A DNA stretch of 64,000 nucleotides from Bog-473 sp963725895. GTDB lineage: Bacteria; Actinomycetota; Acidimicrobiia; Acidimicrobiales; RAAP-2. Made by a program: the position numbers and the translations under genes. The stretch covers positions 62,001 to 126,000 of the forward strand of contig CAVSAJ010000002.1 of NCBI GenBank assembly GCA_963725895.1. Reading direction: 5' to 3'. Below the pieces are notes generated by a model. It saw only the letters and a program-made list of their open reading frames with translations. It ran no database searches and was not told where the DNA came from. Within the stretch, counting starts at the first letter, position 1. Each line of letters begins with the position of its first letter. Positions 14,868 to 24,324 of this stretch are shown here, one piece after another.

Positions 14868-17189
14868 ATGACGAACGCGGCCGCGCCGCCAGCGCCGACG
14901 CCGTCAGCGTCTGCGCCCAGCGAGGTCGGGGCCGGTCCGCTGTCGTGGTGGCGGGCGCGGGACCCGGGCTACCTCCACATCAAGCGCTCCGTGCGCCTCG
15001 CCGTGGTGACGACGTCGCTCTTTGCCATCGCCCACTTCGCGTTTTCGAACTCCCAGGTCGCCCTCTTTGCGGCCTTTGGCTCCTTCGCCCTGCTGTTGCT
15101 CGTCGAGTTTACGGGCAAGCCACGGAGCCGCCTCATGTCGTACCTCGGCCTGTGGGTGGCGGGCAGCGTCTTGATCATCGTGGGCACCGTGGTCTCGACC
15201 AACAAGGTGGCCGCAGTGGTCGTGATGGGCGTGGTCGCATTCGTGGTCCTCTTCGTCGGGATCGTGGCGCCGGCGGCGGCGACCGCGTCGACCGCGGCGT
15301 TGCTCACCTTCGTCTTGCCGGTAGCGGTGGCGCAGCCCGCATCAGTCGTGGGTTGGCGCATGCTCGGCTGGGCTATGGCCGGCGTGTGCTGTATCGCCTC
15401 CGAGTTGTTGGTGTGGCCACCGCCGTGGCACGACGACCTCCGCCACCGTCTCTCCGCCGCCGTCTCGGCGGTCGCCAGGCTGGCGGACGCGCGCGCCCAC
15501 GACAGCGGCGTCGAGGCGGCACAGGCTGAGGTCACGGCCGAGCTGACCCGTCTGCGAAACCAGTTCTCGGCCACGCCGTACCCGCCGACCGGTGCGGCGT
15601 CAGGCGCTGTGGCGCTCTCAATGCTCGTCGGGCGGGTGGAATGGGTCGCCGACTACACGGCCATGATCGGCGACCAGCCCTGGTCGAACGAGGAAGCACC
15701 GGCGCTGGCGGTCACCCGAGCAGTGGCACAGACCCTGGACCTGGCCGCTGCGGTCGTCTGTGACGCCGACGCGCATCCGGTCGACGATTCCGTGCAGATC
15801 GAGGCGCTGCAGGACTCGGCGCGACAGCTCGACCAACTGATGGCCGACATGATCAACGCTGACGTGTCGGCGGTCGCCGAGGCCGAGGGTGGCGAGTACG
15901 ACATGGGAGCCGCCACCGACGGCGGAGACGGCAGCATCGTGGGGGAGCTCGACCCTGGGTTCCACGCCCGCGCGGTCGGGATCGCAACCGAGTTGGTCGC
16001 CGACGCCGTTCTCGAAGCGGCCGGGGCGGAGCCGGTGTCCAGCCAGCAGCTCGGGATGACCGACGAGTCGGCCGCGCACGTCGTTGGTCACCGTTTGCGG
16101 TCGCACCTCTCCTTCCGTTCAGTCTGGTTCCGCAACGCCCTGCGCGGCGCGATCGGCCTGACGCTGGCGGTCGCGGTGATCGAGGTCACCAACGTCTCGC
16201 ACGGCTTCTGGGTGGTTCTCGGCACCTTGTCGGTGCTGCGCTCCAACGCGTTGGGCACCGGGTCGACGGCCGTGCGTGCCATTGGTGGTACGGCGTTGGG
16301 GTTCTGCGTGGGTGCAGCCATCATGATTGGCATCTCCGATCACCTGTACCTGTTGTGGGTCGTGCTCCCAATCGCGGCGCTCGTCGCCGGGATCGCGCCC
16401 TCCATGATCTCCTTCACGGCCGGCCAGGCCGCCTTCACCGTGCTGGTCGTGATTCTTTTCAACATCATCCAGCCCGACGGGTGGCGGGTGGGGCTGACGC
16501 GCATCGAGGACGTTGCCATCGGCTGTGGCGTCAGCATCGTCGTTGGGTTCATGTTCTGGCCTCGGGGCGCGACCGCGGCGCTCGGACGCGCGTTCTCCAA
16601 CGCCTTCGTCGCCAGTTCGGGCTACCTCGCCGAGGCGGTGGAGCGGCTCACGATGACACGGCGGCACCTCGACACGTCCGGCAGCCAGCTGGTCTCGCAT
16701 CGCGCCTACCTTCTGCTCGACGACGCCTTTCGACAGTTCTTCGCCGAGCGCGGTGCCAAGGTCGTCTCGATGGAGGCCATTTCTCGCCTCTTCACGGGGT
16801 CGAACCGTCTTCGGATCGCGGCCTACACCCTGGCCACGATGCCGGTGAGGCCTCCGGCGTCGGGTCTGCCCGAAGTGGAGTCCGTCGAGGTTGCCGAGGC
16901 AGTGCTCCGCGACTCGTATGCCCAGACCCACCACTGGTACGAGGAGTTCGCCGACCTCCTGGCGGGTCGTCGCGAGTCCTTGACCCTGCCCCCACCACAC
17001 GACGCGGCGCTTCACGGCGCGTTGCGCAAGGCGTTCGACGACGTGAGCGAGCAGCGCCGCGCCGACCGCGTCCGGACCACCTTGCAGATGCTCTGGGCTG
17101 ACGAGGTCCTCGAGAACCAGGCTCAGATGCAGGCCGACTTGCTGGCCTCGGCCAAGCTCTTCACCCGTCGTAAGGGTGCCTTGATCTAA
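14868..17189 (+). CDS. FUSC-family (fusaric acid resistance/aromatic acid exporter-like) membrane protein
   Basis: 773 residues from ATG 14868, which has GGAGG 8 nt upstream. The open frame further upstream to 14703 looks non-coding. Two membrane bundles are visible: about residues 40-185 (VTTSLFAIAHFAFSNSQVAL, LLTFVLPVAVAQPASVV) and about 425-575 (GFWVVLGTLSVLRSNALGT, LVAGIAPSMISFTAGQAAF). The second carries the FUSC_2 signature. They are separated by a large soluble part of about 230 residues, and a cytoplasmic helical tail of about 190 residues follows. Relatives export aromatic acids or are of unknown substrate. It stands alone, 236 bp after merR. Location: cytoplasmic membrane. Confidence 0.85.
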   Translation: MTNAAAPPAPTPSASAPSEVGAGPLSWWRARDPGYLHIKRSVRLAVVTTSLFAIAHFAFSNSQVALFAAFGSFALLLLVEFTGKPRSRLMSYLGLWVAGSVLIIVGTVVSTNKVAAVVVMGVVAFVVLFVGIVAPAAATASTAALLTFVLPVAVAQPASVVGWRMLGWAMAGVCCIASELLVWPPPWHDDLRHRLSAAVSAVARLADARAHDSGVEAAQAEVTAELTRLRNQFSATPYPPTGAASGAVALSMLVGRVEWVADYTAMIGDQPWSNEEAPALAVTRAVAQTLDLAAAVVCDADAHPVDDSVQIEALQDSARQLDQLMADMINADVSAVAEAEGGEYDMGAATDGGDGSIVGELDPGFHARAVGIATELVADAVLEAAGAEPVSSQQLGMTDESAAHVVGHRLRSHLSFRSVWFRNALRGAIGLTLAVAVIEVTNVSHGFWVVLGTLSVLRSNALGTGSTAVRAIGGTALGFCVGAAIMIGISDHLYLLWVVLPIAALVAGIAPSMISFTAGQAAFTVLVVILFNIIQPDGWRVGLTRIEDVAIGCGVSIVVGFMFWPRGATAALGRAFSNAFVASSGYLAEAVERLTMTRRHLDTSGSQLVSHRAYLLLDDAFRQFFAERGAKVVSMEAISRLFTGSNRLRIAAYTLATMPVRPPASGLPEVESVEVAEAVLRDSYAQTHHWYEEFADLLAGRRESLTLPPPHDAALHGALRKAFDDVSEQRRADRVRTTLQMLWADEVLENQAQMQADLLASAKLFTRRKGALI

Positions 17190-17203
17190 CGGGGCCTTCG
17201 CGA

Positions 17204-17223
17204 ATCCACGCCGCTTCGTGGAT
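17204..17223 (+). terminator. Hairpin after the FUSC gene
   Basis: ATCCACG and CGTGGAT, a 7-bp stem with a 6-nt loop, 15 nt past the FUSC stop and 36 nt before the GH5 start. There is no T-run, so termination strength is uncertain. Confidence 0.5.
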
Positions 17224-17258
17224 ACAGTAAGCCCCTTTGGCGGCGAGCCTGGCGACGA

Positions 17259-19301
17259 ATGGCGACGACCGCAGAAAGGTTCGGGGCGATGCCTGTCAGG
17301 GAGAGTGGAGGGGGTGCCTCGAGCCTGCGTTCGCCCCACCGCGGGACAGCCGTCCCGGCGCGCGGGGTCCTCGTCGTCACGGCGGCAGTCCTTGGCATGT
17401 GCGGATCGCTCGCGTCCACGATGGTCGCCGGGTCTGCCGCGTCGGCCGCGACGACGACCACCGTCTCGCCCCGTCCCTCGACCACGACAAGCAAGCCGAC
17501 CACCACGACCACCAGGCCACCGACGACGACCACAGCGCGCCCCACCACTACGGCGACGAAGGCTCCGGCAACGACCAGCTCGTCACCAACGAGCACCTCG
17601 ACGTCGTCGGTTACCTCCACGAGCGGCCCATCGCCGTCGACCACCAGCACCACGACGCCTCAGCACGTGGTCAACCAACCCAACCTCGACGCGCTCAGCC
17701 CGCACATCACGGCGTTGAGCGGGCCCGGCGTGGAGTACCAGTACAGCAGCGGACCCACGACGCAGGGTTCGGTGGGCGGCATCCCGAGCTTCTTGTCGTC
17801 ACCCGGCGGTCCCTACCTCTACGACTCGAAGGGCCGGATGGTGCTGATGCACGGCACGAATGTGGTCTACAAGCACGCGCCCTACATCGCCTATCCCGAC
17901 CCAGGTGAACCGTGGAACTTCAGTGCGGCGGACGCCGCTCGGATGCAAGAGCTCGGTTTCAACGTCGTGCGCCTGGGGATCGAGTGGCAGGGCTTGGAAC
18001 CGGGTTCGGGCGGGCCGAACCAGCCAAAGATCTGTACGCCCGGCAGCCCGGGCAACCCGAACGAATTCAACCTGGCCGTCGCAGACCAGTACCTCAAACA
18101 CGTCGCGGCAACCGTCAAGCTGCTGAGCAAGTACGGCATCTACACCTTGCTCGACATGCACCAGGACGTCTACAACACCCTCTTCCGCGGCGAGGGGGCT
18201 CCCGACTGGGCCGTATGCACCGACAACGTGCCCATCGTGCCCAAGGGTGGCCGCTGGTCGAACAACTATTCGAACGCGCAGCTACAGACAGCGGTCCAGC
18301 ACTTCTGGGCCAACGACGTCGTGGGCAACCTCCAGGGCCAGTTCGACCTGGTGTGGAAGACAGTCGCGGACTACTTCAAGAACAACCGCTGGGTTGTGGG
18401 CTACGACCCCTACAACGAGCCCTTCTCGACCGAGACCCAGATCGCGTCCGAGTCCACCTTCACCGGACAGCTCGAATGCTTCTACACCGGCGCCGCACAC
18501 ACCGGCTACCTCGCCAACGGCGCCGACCCGCTCGTCTGCCCGCCGACCGTGCCCGCGCAAGGCGTGGTGCCGACCATTCAGTCGGTCGACAGCCACCATT
18601 TGATCTTCGTGGAGCCCGACATCTACTGGGTGACCGGCGGAAATGTCCCCTCGCAGCTCGGCCCGATGCCCTTCCAGCGCCTGGTCTTCAACTTCCACGT
18701 CTACTGTGGCGATCGCAGCCCCGTCACGGGGAACCCGACCAGCCTCTTGAAATGCCTCCAGTCCGAGGAGACGGCGGCATCCGAGCAGGACGTGACGAGG
18801 CTCTCGATGAGCTCGCGGTATCAGTCCAACGGGCCGGGGATCTTCATGAGCGAGTTCGGCGCGACGACGAGCCAGGCCCTGGCCGGATTCGACACGGAAT
18901 GGGCGGGCCTCGACGAGATCGGATGGGCCTACTGGGCCTGGAAGTACTACGACGACCCCACCGGATCCTCGGCCGAGGGGCTCGTCCTGCCGAACGGTAC
19001 CTACAGCCCCATCGTGACCGAACTGTCGAGGACCTATCCCCAAGAGGTGGCCGGCATCGCCAGCTCCATCCTCTTCAACCCTTTCACGGGCTCGTTCGGC
19101 ATGATCTACACGCCCAGCCTGTCAGCGTCGGGCGCTACGAGCATCTTCGTCGCGGCGCAGCAGCACTACCCCCACGGCTGGTGCGCGGCCGTCAAGGGCG
19201 GCGACATCACCTCGGCGCCCGGTTCCGCACACCTGACCATTGCGACCAAAGGGCGGCCGCTGCAGATCTACGTCTCGGTGACGGCGGGCGCCTGCCCCTG
19301 A
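17259..19301 (+). CDS. Secreted glycoside hydrolase family 5 protein, endoglycoceramidase-like
   Basis: 680 residues: a signal or anchor segment (about 37-63), a long Thr/Pro/Ser linker (about 64-135, TTT/PTTTT repeats), a GH5 TIM barrel (about 185-585), and a C-terminal beta domain (about 590-680) ending in GRPLQIYVSVTAGACP. Catalytic acid/base E387 sits in GYDPYNEPFS and the nucleophile E532 in FMSEFGATTS, as in endoglycoceramidase-type GH5 enzymes; HGTNVVYK and LLDMHQDVYN are further family hallmarks. It probably cleaves glycan-lipid or related beta-glycosidic bonds outside the cell. ATG 17289, 30 nt in, has a better ribosome-binding site (AGAAAGG) and may be the true start. It is convergent with the next gene, 16 bp apart. 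Confidence 0.9.
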   Translation: MATTAERFGAMPVRESGGGASSLRSPHRGTAVPARGVLVVTAAVLGMCGSLASTMVAGSAASAATTTTVSPRPSTTTSKPTTTTTRPPTTTTARPTTTATKAPATTSSSPTSTSTSSVTSTSGPSPSTTSTTTPQHVVNQPNLDALSPHITALSGPGVEYQYSSGPTTQGSVGGIPSFLSSPGGPYLYDSKGRMVLMHGTNVVYKHAPYIAYPDPGEPWNFSAADAARMQELGFNVVRLGIEWQGLEPGSGGPNQPKICTPGSPGNPNEFNLAVADQYLKHVAATVKLLSKYGIYTLLDMHQDVYNTLFRGEGAPDWAVCTDNVPIVPKGGRWSNNYSNAQLQTAVQHFWANDVVGNLQGQFDLVWKTVADYFKNNRWVVGYDPYNEPFSTETQIASESTFTGQLECFYTGAAHTGYLANGADPLVCPPTVPAQGVVPTIQSVDSHHLIFVEPDIYWVTGGNVPSQLGPMPFQRLVFNFHVYCGDRSPVTGNPTSLLKCLQSEETAASEQDVTRLSMSSRYQSNGPGIFMSEFGATTSQALAGFDTEWAGLDEIGWAYWAWKYYDDPTGSSAEGLVLPNGTYSPIVTELSRTYPQEVAGIASSILFNPFTGSFGMIYTPSLSASGATSIFVAAQQHYPHGWCAAVKGGDITSAPGSAHLTIATKGRPLQIYVSVTAGACP

Positions 19302-19317
19302 GACCAACGACTCTGGG

Positions 19318-20499
19318 CTATGCGGTCTTGCCGGTATCACCGCTGTTCCCGAGCAGGCCGGTGTTGCCCGTATTCCCGCTGTCGCCGGTGTCCCCGAACC
19401 CACCGAGCCCACTCGCGCCCGACTGACCCGCTGCGGCCTCGAACTGCTGCAGCGTAGCGACCTCGTTCGCGGGTGGTGGGGTCACAGTGACGGGGGTCCC
19501 GTAGTTCGAGTAGCTCATCTGCACCGTCTCGGAGAGCGAGTGATCGTCGAGGGAAATGGAGATTGGAACAACGACGCCCCGCAGGAGCCCAGTGTCGTCG
19601 ATGTAGACCTTCTCGGTAATGCTCGACGGCAGCGTGCCCGACGCGAGTTGACGATCATCGGCCGGCAGCTGTCCGAGATCGTTCTCGAGCCGACTGAGGG
19701 GGATGGTCACCGAGTACTCGTTGACAGAGGTGCCTTCGAAGGTGCTCGGGCCGAGCGAAGCCACGGGGTCGCCTTGGTTCTGGAGCTGATGGAGCATGGC
19801 GGAGGGGTCGTCCATGCCGTTGAGGTCCGAGCCGAGCCCGCTGTCGCCGGAGGCGAGTGTGCTGGCGTCGGCCGAGACCCAACCCTTCCCGGGTAGCAGA
19901 GCACCAAGGACGGTGGGCATGCTGACGTAGACGGTGGACCCGTCTTCGATCACCCGTTCTGAGGATTGGGGACCGCCGTCCGGGAGAGTGATGGTCATCG
20001 TCCCGGAGTGGGTCGCCAGGTTGAAGGCTCCCGTGGCGGTGATGTGCTCGTTCAGGCCGGCCGTCGACACGTCGGCGTCGAGAGAGATATCCGCCGTCTG
20101 CTCGTTGAGGGACTGGGTCACCGCCTTCGCCACCGCCTCCGATGCCGCCGCCGAGTTGTGGCCGCCGAGGACGACGTAGGCGGCGATCCCGACGCCACCG
20201 ACGACTAACACCCGGACGGCGACCGCGCTCAGCAGCATTGTCCGCCGATGGGCCTGGGGCGGCGCGCTGGTCGTGAAGCTTTGGCCGTCGAACATCGTCA
20301 AGTCGCCAACAGAGGTGGGACCCGCTGGTCTCGGTCCCGGTGCTCCGGGCGACGAGGGCGACGCAGCCTGGAAGCCAGACGGGGGCGTCTGATCGGCTGA
20401 GCCGGGGGGACGGTCGTGCATCGTCCAGACCTTGCCGTCCCAGAAGCGCTCCTGCTCCTGGTTGAACGGATCGGTGTACCACCCTGCCGGCTGGTTCAC
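19318..20499 (-). CDS. DUF2510 membrane-anchored protein with LppX/LprG-like extracellular domain
   Basis: 393 residues from GTG 20499, chosen because AAGGAG lies just upstream and the DUF2510 motif begins at once (QPAGWYTDPFNQEQERFWDG, then KVWT, residues 3-26). A Pro/Gly-rich linker follows, then one transmembrane helix (VAVRVLVVGGVGIAAYVVL, about 110-128). An outer domain of about 240 residues has alternating strands (LNEHITATGAFNLATHSGTM, KVYIDDTGLLRGVVVPISIS), like LppX/LprG lipid-carrier folds. The C-terminal tail is a Gly/Asn/Thr repeat (GDTGDSGNTGNTGLLGNSGD). Role unknown; lipid binding is inferred from the fold only. Confidence 0.8.
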   Translation of the reverse strand: MNQPAGWYTDPFNQEQERFWDGKVWTMHDRPPGSADQTPPSGFQAASPSSPGAPGPRPAGPTSVGDLTMFDGQSFTTSAPPQAHRRTMLLSAVAVRVLVVGGVGIAAYVVLGGHNSAAASEAVAKAVTQSLNEQTADISLDADVSTAGLNEHITATGAFNLATHSGTMTITLPDGGPQSSERVIEDGSTVYVSMPTVLGALLPGKGWVSADASTLASGDSGLGSDLNGMDDPSAMLHQLQNQGDPVASLGPSTFEGTSVNEYSVTIPLSRLENDLGQLPADDRQLASGTLPSSITEKVYIDDTGLLRGVVVPISISLDDHSLSETVQMSYSNYGTPVTVTPPPANEVATLQQFEAAAGQSGASGLGGFGDTGDSGNTGNTGLLGNSGDTGKTA

Positions 20500-20832
20500 A
20501 CCTCCGCTCCTTCCACTCGGGCCAGACCGCGCGTCGACCAGCGCGGAGGCACGCGAGGCGCCCTCCCGACGTGATGCTCGCCCGAATGGTGCGTCGGATT
20601 CGCCGCCGGGAGCCTTGAGCACGAAGACCACGTGCGCGCGCCCCGAGCCAGCACGAGAGCTCAGGGCTCGAAGATTTGTGGGAGCGTTGGAGTGGCCCAC
20701 TGGTATCCCACCCCATGGCGGTCCGATCATCCGGCGGTGCCGAACGCCGGACTGGTGCTCGGACCGGCCGCCGCAGCGGGGTCGTCTCCCAACGAATAGC
20801 CCTCAGGCGGGTCCCAGTTCGGTCCGACAGAC

Positions 20833-20881
20833 TGTAGAGAGAAGGAAAAGCTCCATCGGATGTAGAGGGAAAACTCCATCG
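20833..20881. repeat. Imperfect direct repeat in the divergent region 20500-20946
   Basis: TGTAGAG...AAA.CTCCATCG occurs at 20833-20858 and 20861-20881, adjacent and in the same orientation. The 447-bp region between the DUF2510 gene and the acyltransferase gene holds no other feature I can support; open frames there are unconvincing. The repeat could be a regulatory site for the rightward operon 65 bp away. Confidence 0.45.
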
Positions 20882-20946
20882 ACTGTTGTCCAGGCGGCAC
20901 CGGACTGGAGCCGAGGACAGGCGCCGCTGCACAAGGACCCCCGCCT

Positions 20947-22134
20947 ATGCGCGTTCGAACGATCACTCCCACAGACATCTCCACTGAAGACCTCGGCCGC
21001 TGGCGCGATCTCGCAACCCGCGCCGCTTCTCAAAACCCCTTGTCCGAGCCCGAGTGCGTCCTTCCGGCCGCGACGCATCTCCAAAACGGCCCCAGGATCG
21101 AGCTCCTCGTCGCCGAAGAGGACGGACGCTTCGACGCGTGCGTCCCACTTCAACGCGTCCGCCGGTGGCGGTCGATTCCTCGCGCCACGTTGTCGACACG
21201 AATCCGCCGGATGACGTGGGACGCCACCCCGCTCATCGATGCGGAGCATGGCGACATCGCGATGCACGCCGTGTTGGGCGAGCTCTCGGCGCGCAGTGTC
21301 CAGCGCGGACCGAGGTTCTTGGTGCTCGAATGGCTGAATGAGCGTGGACCAGTCGGCGAGTGTGCCCGGCGCGCCGCCGACGAGCTCGGTCTGCCCTGGA
21401 AAACGCACTTGAAATGGGAACAGCCGTTCATGACACGACCTGACTGCTCGGAGCCGGGCTCGATGCACTCCAAGAAGACCCTCGCAAATCGCGCACGCAA
21501 GTTGCGCGGTCTCGGTCGTGAGATCGGCGGCGGGGAGCCGCGTGTCGTCGATCGCGGCTCCGATCCGGATGGGCCGGCCGACTATGTCGCCCTGGAGGCC
21601 TCGGGCTACAAGGTTGCCGGGGGCGTGGCGATGACGACGCGACCCCGCGAAGCCGAATGGTTTCTCGACATGGCCCTCCGTTTCAATGCCACGGGTCGCT
21701 TCCACGTGCTGAGCCTCGAAGTTGGCGATACGACAGTTGCGATGGAGTGCCTCATCCGCGGCGGGTCGAATCTCTCGTTGGTGAAGTGGTCTTACGACGA
21801 GCGGTACACGAAGTACAGCCCCGGGGCCGCGCTGCACTTTGCCACCCACACCTGGTTCGTCGAGGAAACCGACGCGGAGACGCTCGACGTCTGCACCTTT
21901 GAGAACAATCAGTTCGCGCTGGGTGAGTACCCGGAACGGCGCAGTGTCTCCACGACGGTGTTCGCCCTGCGCGGGTCGCGCGATGCACGGTGGCTCGATT
22001 TCCTCAAGGCAGACCGCTACCTCCGGGCCGTCATCTTCAGGGTGGGCGAGCGGATCGGGCTCAACAACGCCACCCTGCTCGAACTGTGTGAGGGTGGGGG
22101 GTACGGCCAGCTCGACTGGCACCGGGTCCGGTAG
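20947..22134 (+). CDS. GNAT-fold acyltransferase, BioF2/CelD-like
   Basis: 395 residues resembling the BioF2-like (PF13480) GNAT proteins, often found with extracellular polysaccharide or lipid modification genes. Visible are a first half with ALSTRIRRMTWDATPLIDAE, a central HSKKTLANRARKLRGLGREI block (about residues 178-197) and the GNAT core with VGDTTVAMECLIRGGSNLSL (about 262-281) and YDERYTKYSPGAALHFATHT (about 285-304), which matches the family's 'Y-D-x-x-x-x-x-x-S-P-G' signature. It is followed after 2 bp by a methyltransferase gene, so the two form an operon. The acceptor is unknown. Confidence 0.8.
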   Translation: MRVRTITPTDISTEDLGRWRDLATRAASQNPLSEPECVLPAATHLQNGPRIELLVAEEDGRFDACVPLQRVRRWRSIPRATLSTRIRRMTWDATPLIDAEHGDIAMHAVLGELSARSVQRGPRFLVLEWLNERGPVGECARRAADELGLPWKTHLKWEQPFMTRPDCSEPGSMHSKKTLANRARKLRGLGREIGGGEPRVVDRGSDPDGPADYVALEASGYKVAGGVAMTTRPREAEWFLDMALRFNATGRFHVLSLEVGDTTVAMECLIRGGSNLSLVKWSYDERYTKYSPGAALHFATHTWFVEETDAETLDVCTFENNQFALGEYPERRSVSTTVFALRGSRDARWLDFLKADRYLRAVIFRVGERIGLNNATLLELCEGGGYGQLDWHRVR

Positions 22135-22136
22135 CC

Positions 22137-22853
22137 GTGGGGATCAAAACGTCGGCGTGGCAGCTCCGTGACTTCGTCGATGCCCGTCGTGGCACCGTCT
22201 TGCCTCCCCGCCGTCTGCGTCACTTCGTCGATGCCGGCGACTACGAGTCGGTCGGGAGAGCCTTCCTCGATCACTGTGTGGAGCTCGGCGTCCTCGGCCC
22301 AGACGACCACGTTCTCGACGTCGGCTGTGGCATCGGGCGTCTCGCGCTACCGCTGAGCCGCTCTCTCTCGCCCTCGGCCGCCTACGTCGGGATCGACACC
22401 TGGCCCGAGGGCGTCGCATGGTGCGACGGTCACATCGCTGCGGCCTTTCCCAACTTCAGCTTTCGCCTGCTCGACGTCTTCGATGAGAAGTACAACCCGC
22501 ACGCACCAGCGGGGGACGACGCGATCAGGATCGAGGCCGCGCCGGGTTCGTTCGACTTCGCAACGCTCATCTCGATACTCCACCTCCACCCAGACCGCGT
22601 GCGCCGCTATCTCGGCGAGATCGGCCGGCTGCTCCGTCCGGGCGGCTGCTACCTCGGCACCTGGTACCTGGTTTCGGACGACGACGATCGACCTGTCGAT
22701 CGGCTCCCGTCCGCCGCCGTCACGACAACTGTGGCGCACGCGATGTGTGACGAAGCCGGACTCGACGTGACCACTCTGTTTCACGGCCACTGGGATGGTC
22801 GCAGCGATGGACTCAGTTACCAGGACATCGTCGTGGCGCGGCGCCGCACGTAG
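22137..22853 (+). CDS. Class I SAM-dependent methyltransferase
   Basis: 238 residues from GTG 22137, two bases after the acyltransferase stop. SAM motif I is VLDVGCGIGRLALPL (about residues 60-74), the acidic end of strand 2 is YVGIDTWPEG (about 84-93), and post-II/III motifs are FDFATLISILHLHPDRVRRY (about 139-158) and LLRPGGCYLGTW (about 166-177). It is a small-molecule-type methyltransferase of Methyltransf_25 class; whether it modifies the product of the neighbouring acyltransferase is inferred from coupling only. Confidence 0.87.
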   Translation: MGIKTSAWQLRDFVDARRGTVLPPRRLRHFVDAGDYESVGRAFLDHCVELGVLGPDDHVLDVGCGIGRLALPLSRSLSPSAAYVGIDTWPEGVAWCDGHIAAAFPNFSFRLLDVFDEKYNPHAPAGDDAIRIEAAPGSFDFATLISILHLHPDRVRRYLGEIGRLLRPGGCYLGTWYLVSDDDDRPVDRLPSAAVTTTVAHAMCDEAGLDVTTLFHGHWDGRSDGLSYQDIVVARRRT

Positions 22854-23028
22854 TGGCGACCCTCTTTTTTCGAACAACTGCGACCAGGCGGGCGCTGCCT
22901 CGTACGTGGGTCGCTCAAAGGACGAGGTCAGACAAGGGCGCCACGCATGGTCCAGTGTCGCGCGGGCACGACGGGAGTCTGATTCTCTAGTCTCAGTCCT
23001 GAAGAGAGTGATACGAAGGGGGGCCGAC

Positions 23029-24264
23029 GTGCCCGACAGGACTTCCACCCACGACCTGGCCAAGGTCGCTGGTACATCTATGGCGGACGCCGAATCGGCG
23101 GCTGCCACCCTGACCGAGCTGAAGAACCCTCAGCCCCGCTACCTCGACATGATCGAGCGCGGCGGCTACGTCGAGTTAATGGAGGGGATGGCCCTCAGCT
23201 TTGACCGGGTCACTACCGACCACGTACTGCGCAACCACCAACTCTTCTCGTCCCGCGTGGAAATGGGCCTCGGCAATGTCCGTCCCCTCATCCCTCTCAA
23301 CGTCGACCCGCCCCTGCACGCCAAATACCGCAAACTGCTCGATCCGTTGTTTGCACCTCGGCGCATGGACGCGCAGGAAGCTGACATCACGCGACGTGTC
23401 AACGGCTTCATCGATGCGTTCGTCGACCGTGGGGAGTGCAATTTCTCCGAGGAGTTTGCCGAGGTCCTGCCGTCTTCGGTCTTCCTCGGCCTCATGGGGC
23501 TGCCCGAAGAGGAGCTCCACATGTTCATCCATCTCCGCGACGGCATCCTCCACCCGGGCAACATCGACGAAGCTGCCTCGCTCGACCCCGAGGCGCGGCG
23601 GCGCGTCCAAGAGGCCACCGGGCAGGAGATCTACGAGTACTTCAGCAGCGTGATCGCGGACCGCCAGAAGGCCCCGCGCGACGACGTCATCTCGGGCTTC
23701 CTCGCGGCGGAGATCGATGGGGATCGCCTCACACCTGACGAGATTCTCGACATCCTGTTCCTCTTCCTCATCGCCGGGCTTGACACCGTGAGCGATTCAC
23801 TCACCTGCTTCTACGCCTTTTTGGCCCAGCACCCCGAGCACCGCCGCCAAATCGCCGCCGATCCCTCGATCATCCCCTCCGCCGTCGAGGAGCTCCTGCG
23901 CTGGGAGTCCCCCGTGCCCGCTGGTGTGCCCCGCGTGGCCACCGAAGACACCGAGCTGCCCAACGGACAGCACGTGGCGAAGGGGACGGCGATCGTCGTG
24001 AGCTACGGGGCGGCGAACGTCGACCCAGAAGCGTTCACTGACAACACGGACGTACGCTTCGATCGGGAGGAGAACCGGCACATCGCGTTCGGTGGCGGCG
24101 TGCACCGGTGCCTGGGCAGCCACCTGGCCCGCCGCGAGCTGCGCGTCTCCTTACGGGAGTGGCACCAGCGCATCCCCGAGTACAAGATCAAGCCGGGCCA
24201 CGAGGACCTCGTCTACCCGCCGGGCCTCCGCCACGTGAAGGATCTCGTCCTCGTCTGGGACTGA
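23029..24264 (+). CDS. Cytochrome P450
   Basis: 411 residues from GTG 23029, preceded by AAGGGGGG; the open frame before it is non-coding. I-helix AGLDTVSDS (about 245-253), the ExxR motif in AVEELLRW, and heme loop FGGGVHRCLGSHLAR with C361 as thiolate ligand are all intact. It is similar in layout to soluble actinobacterial P450s that hydroxylate terpenes, steroids or fatty acids. No ferredoxin or reductase gene is adjacent. Redoxin, dienoyl-CoA-reductase-like SDR and carboxyltransferase genes follow on the same strand, pointing to oxidation that feeds CoA-linked breakdown. Confidence 0.93.
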   Translation: MPDRTSTHDLAKVAGTSMADAESAAATLTELKNPQPRYLDMIERGGYVELMEGMALSFDRVTTDHVLRNHQLFSSRVEMGLGNVRPLIPLNVDPPLHAKYRKLLDPLFAPRRMDAQEADITRRVNGFIDAFVDRGECNFSEEFAEVLPSSVFLGLMGLPEEELHMFIHLRDGILHPGNIDEAASLDPEARRRVQEATGQEIYEYFSSVIADRQKAPRDDVISGFLAAEIDGDRLTPDEILDILFLFLIAGLDTVSDSLTCFYAFLAQHPEHRRQIAADPSIIPSAVEELLRWESPVPAGVPRVATEDTELPNGQHVAKGTAIVVSYGAANVDPEAFTDNTDVRFDREENRHIAFGGGVHRCLGSHLARRELRVSLREWHQRIPEYKIKPGHEDLVYPPGLRHVKDLVLVWD

Positions 24265-24324
24265 CGCACCCCTAATCGGGACCTATTTTCGAACTCAACC
24301 AGCCGACCCGAGACTCGAGGGCAC

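Noticed and set aside
17460..17660. Tandem nucleotide repeat in the GH5 gene as a mobile element
   Set aside because: It encodes an in-frame Thr/Pro/Ser linker, a normal feature of secreted glycosidases.
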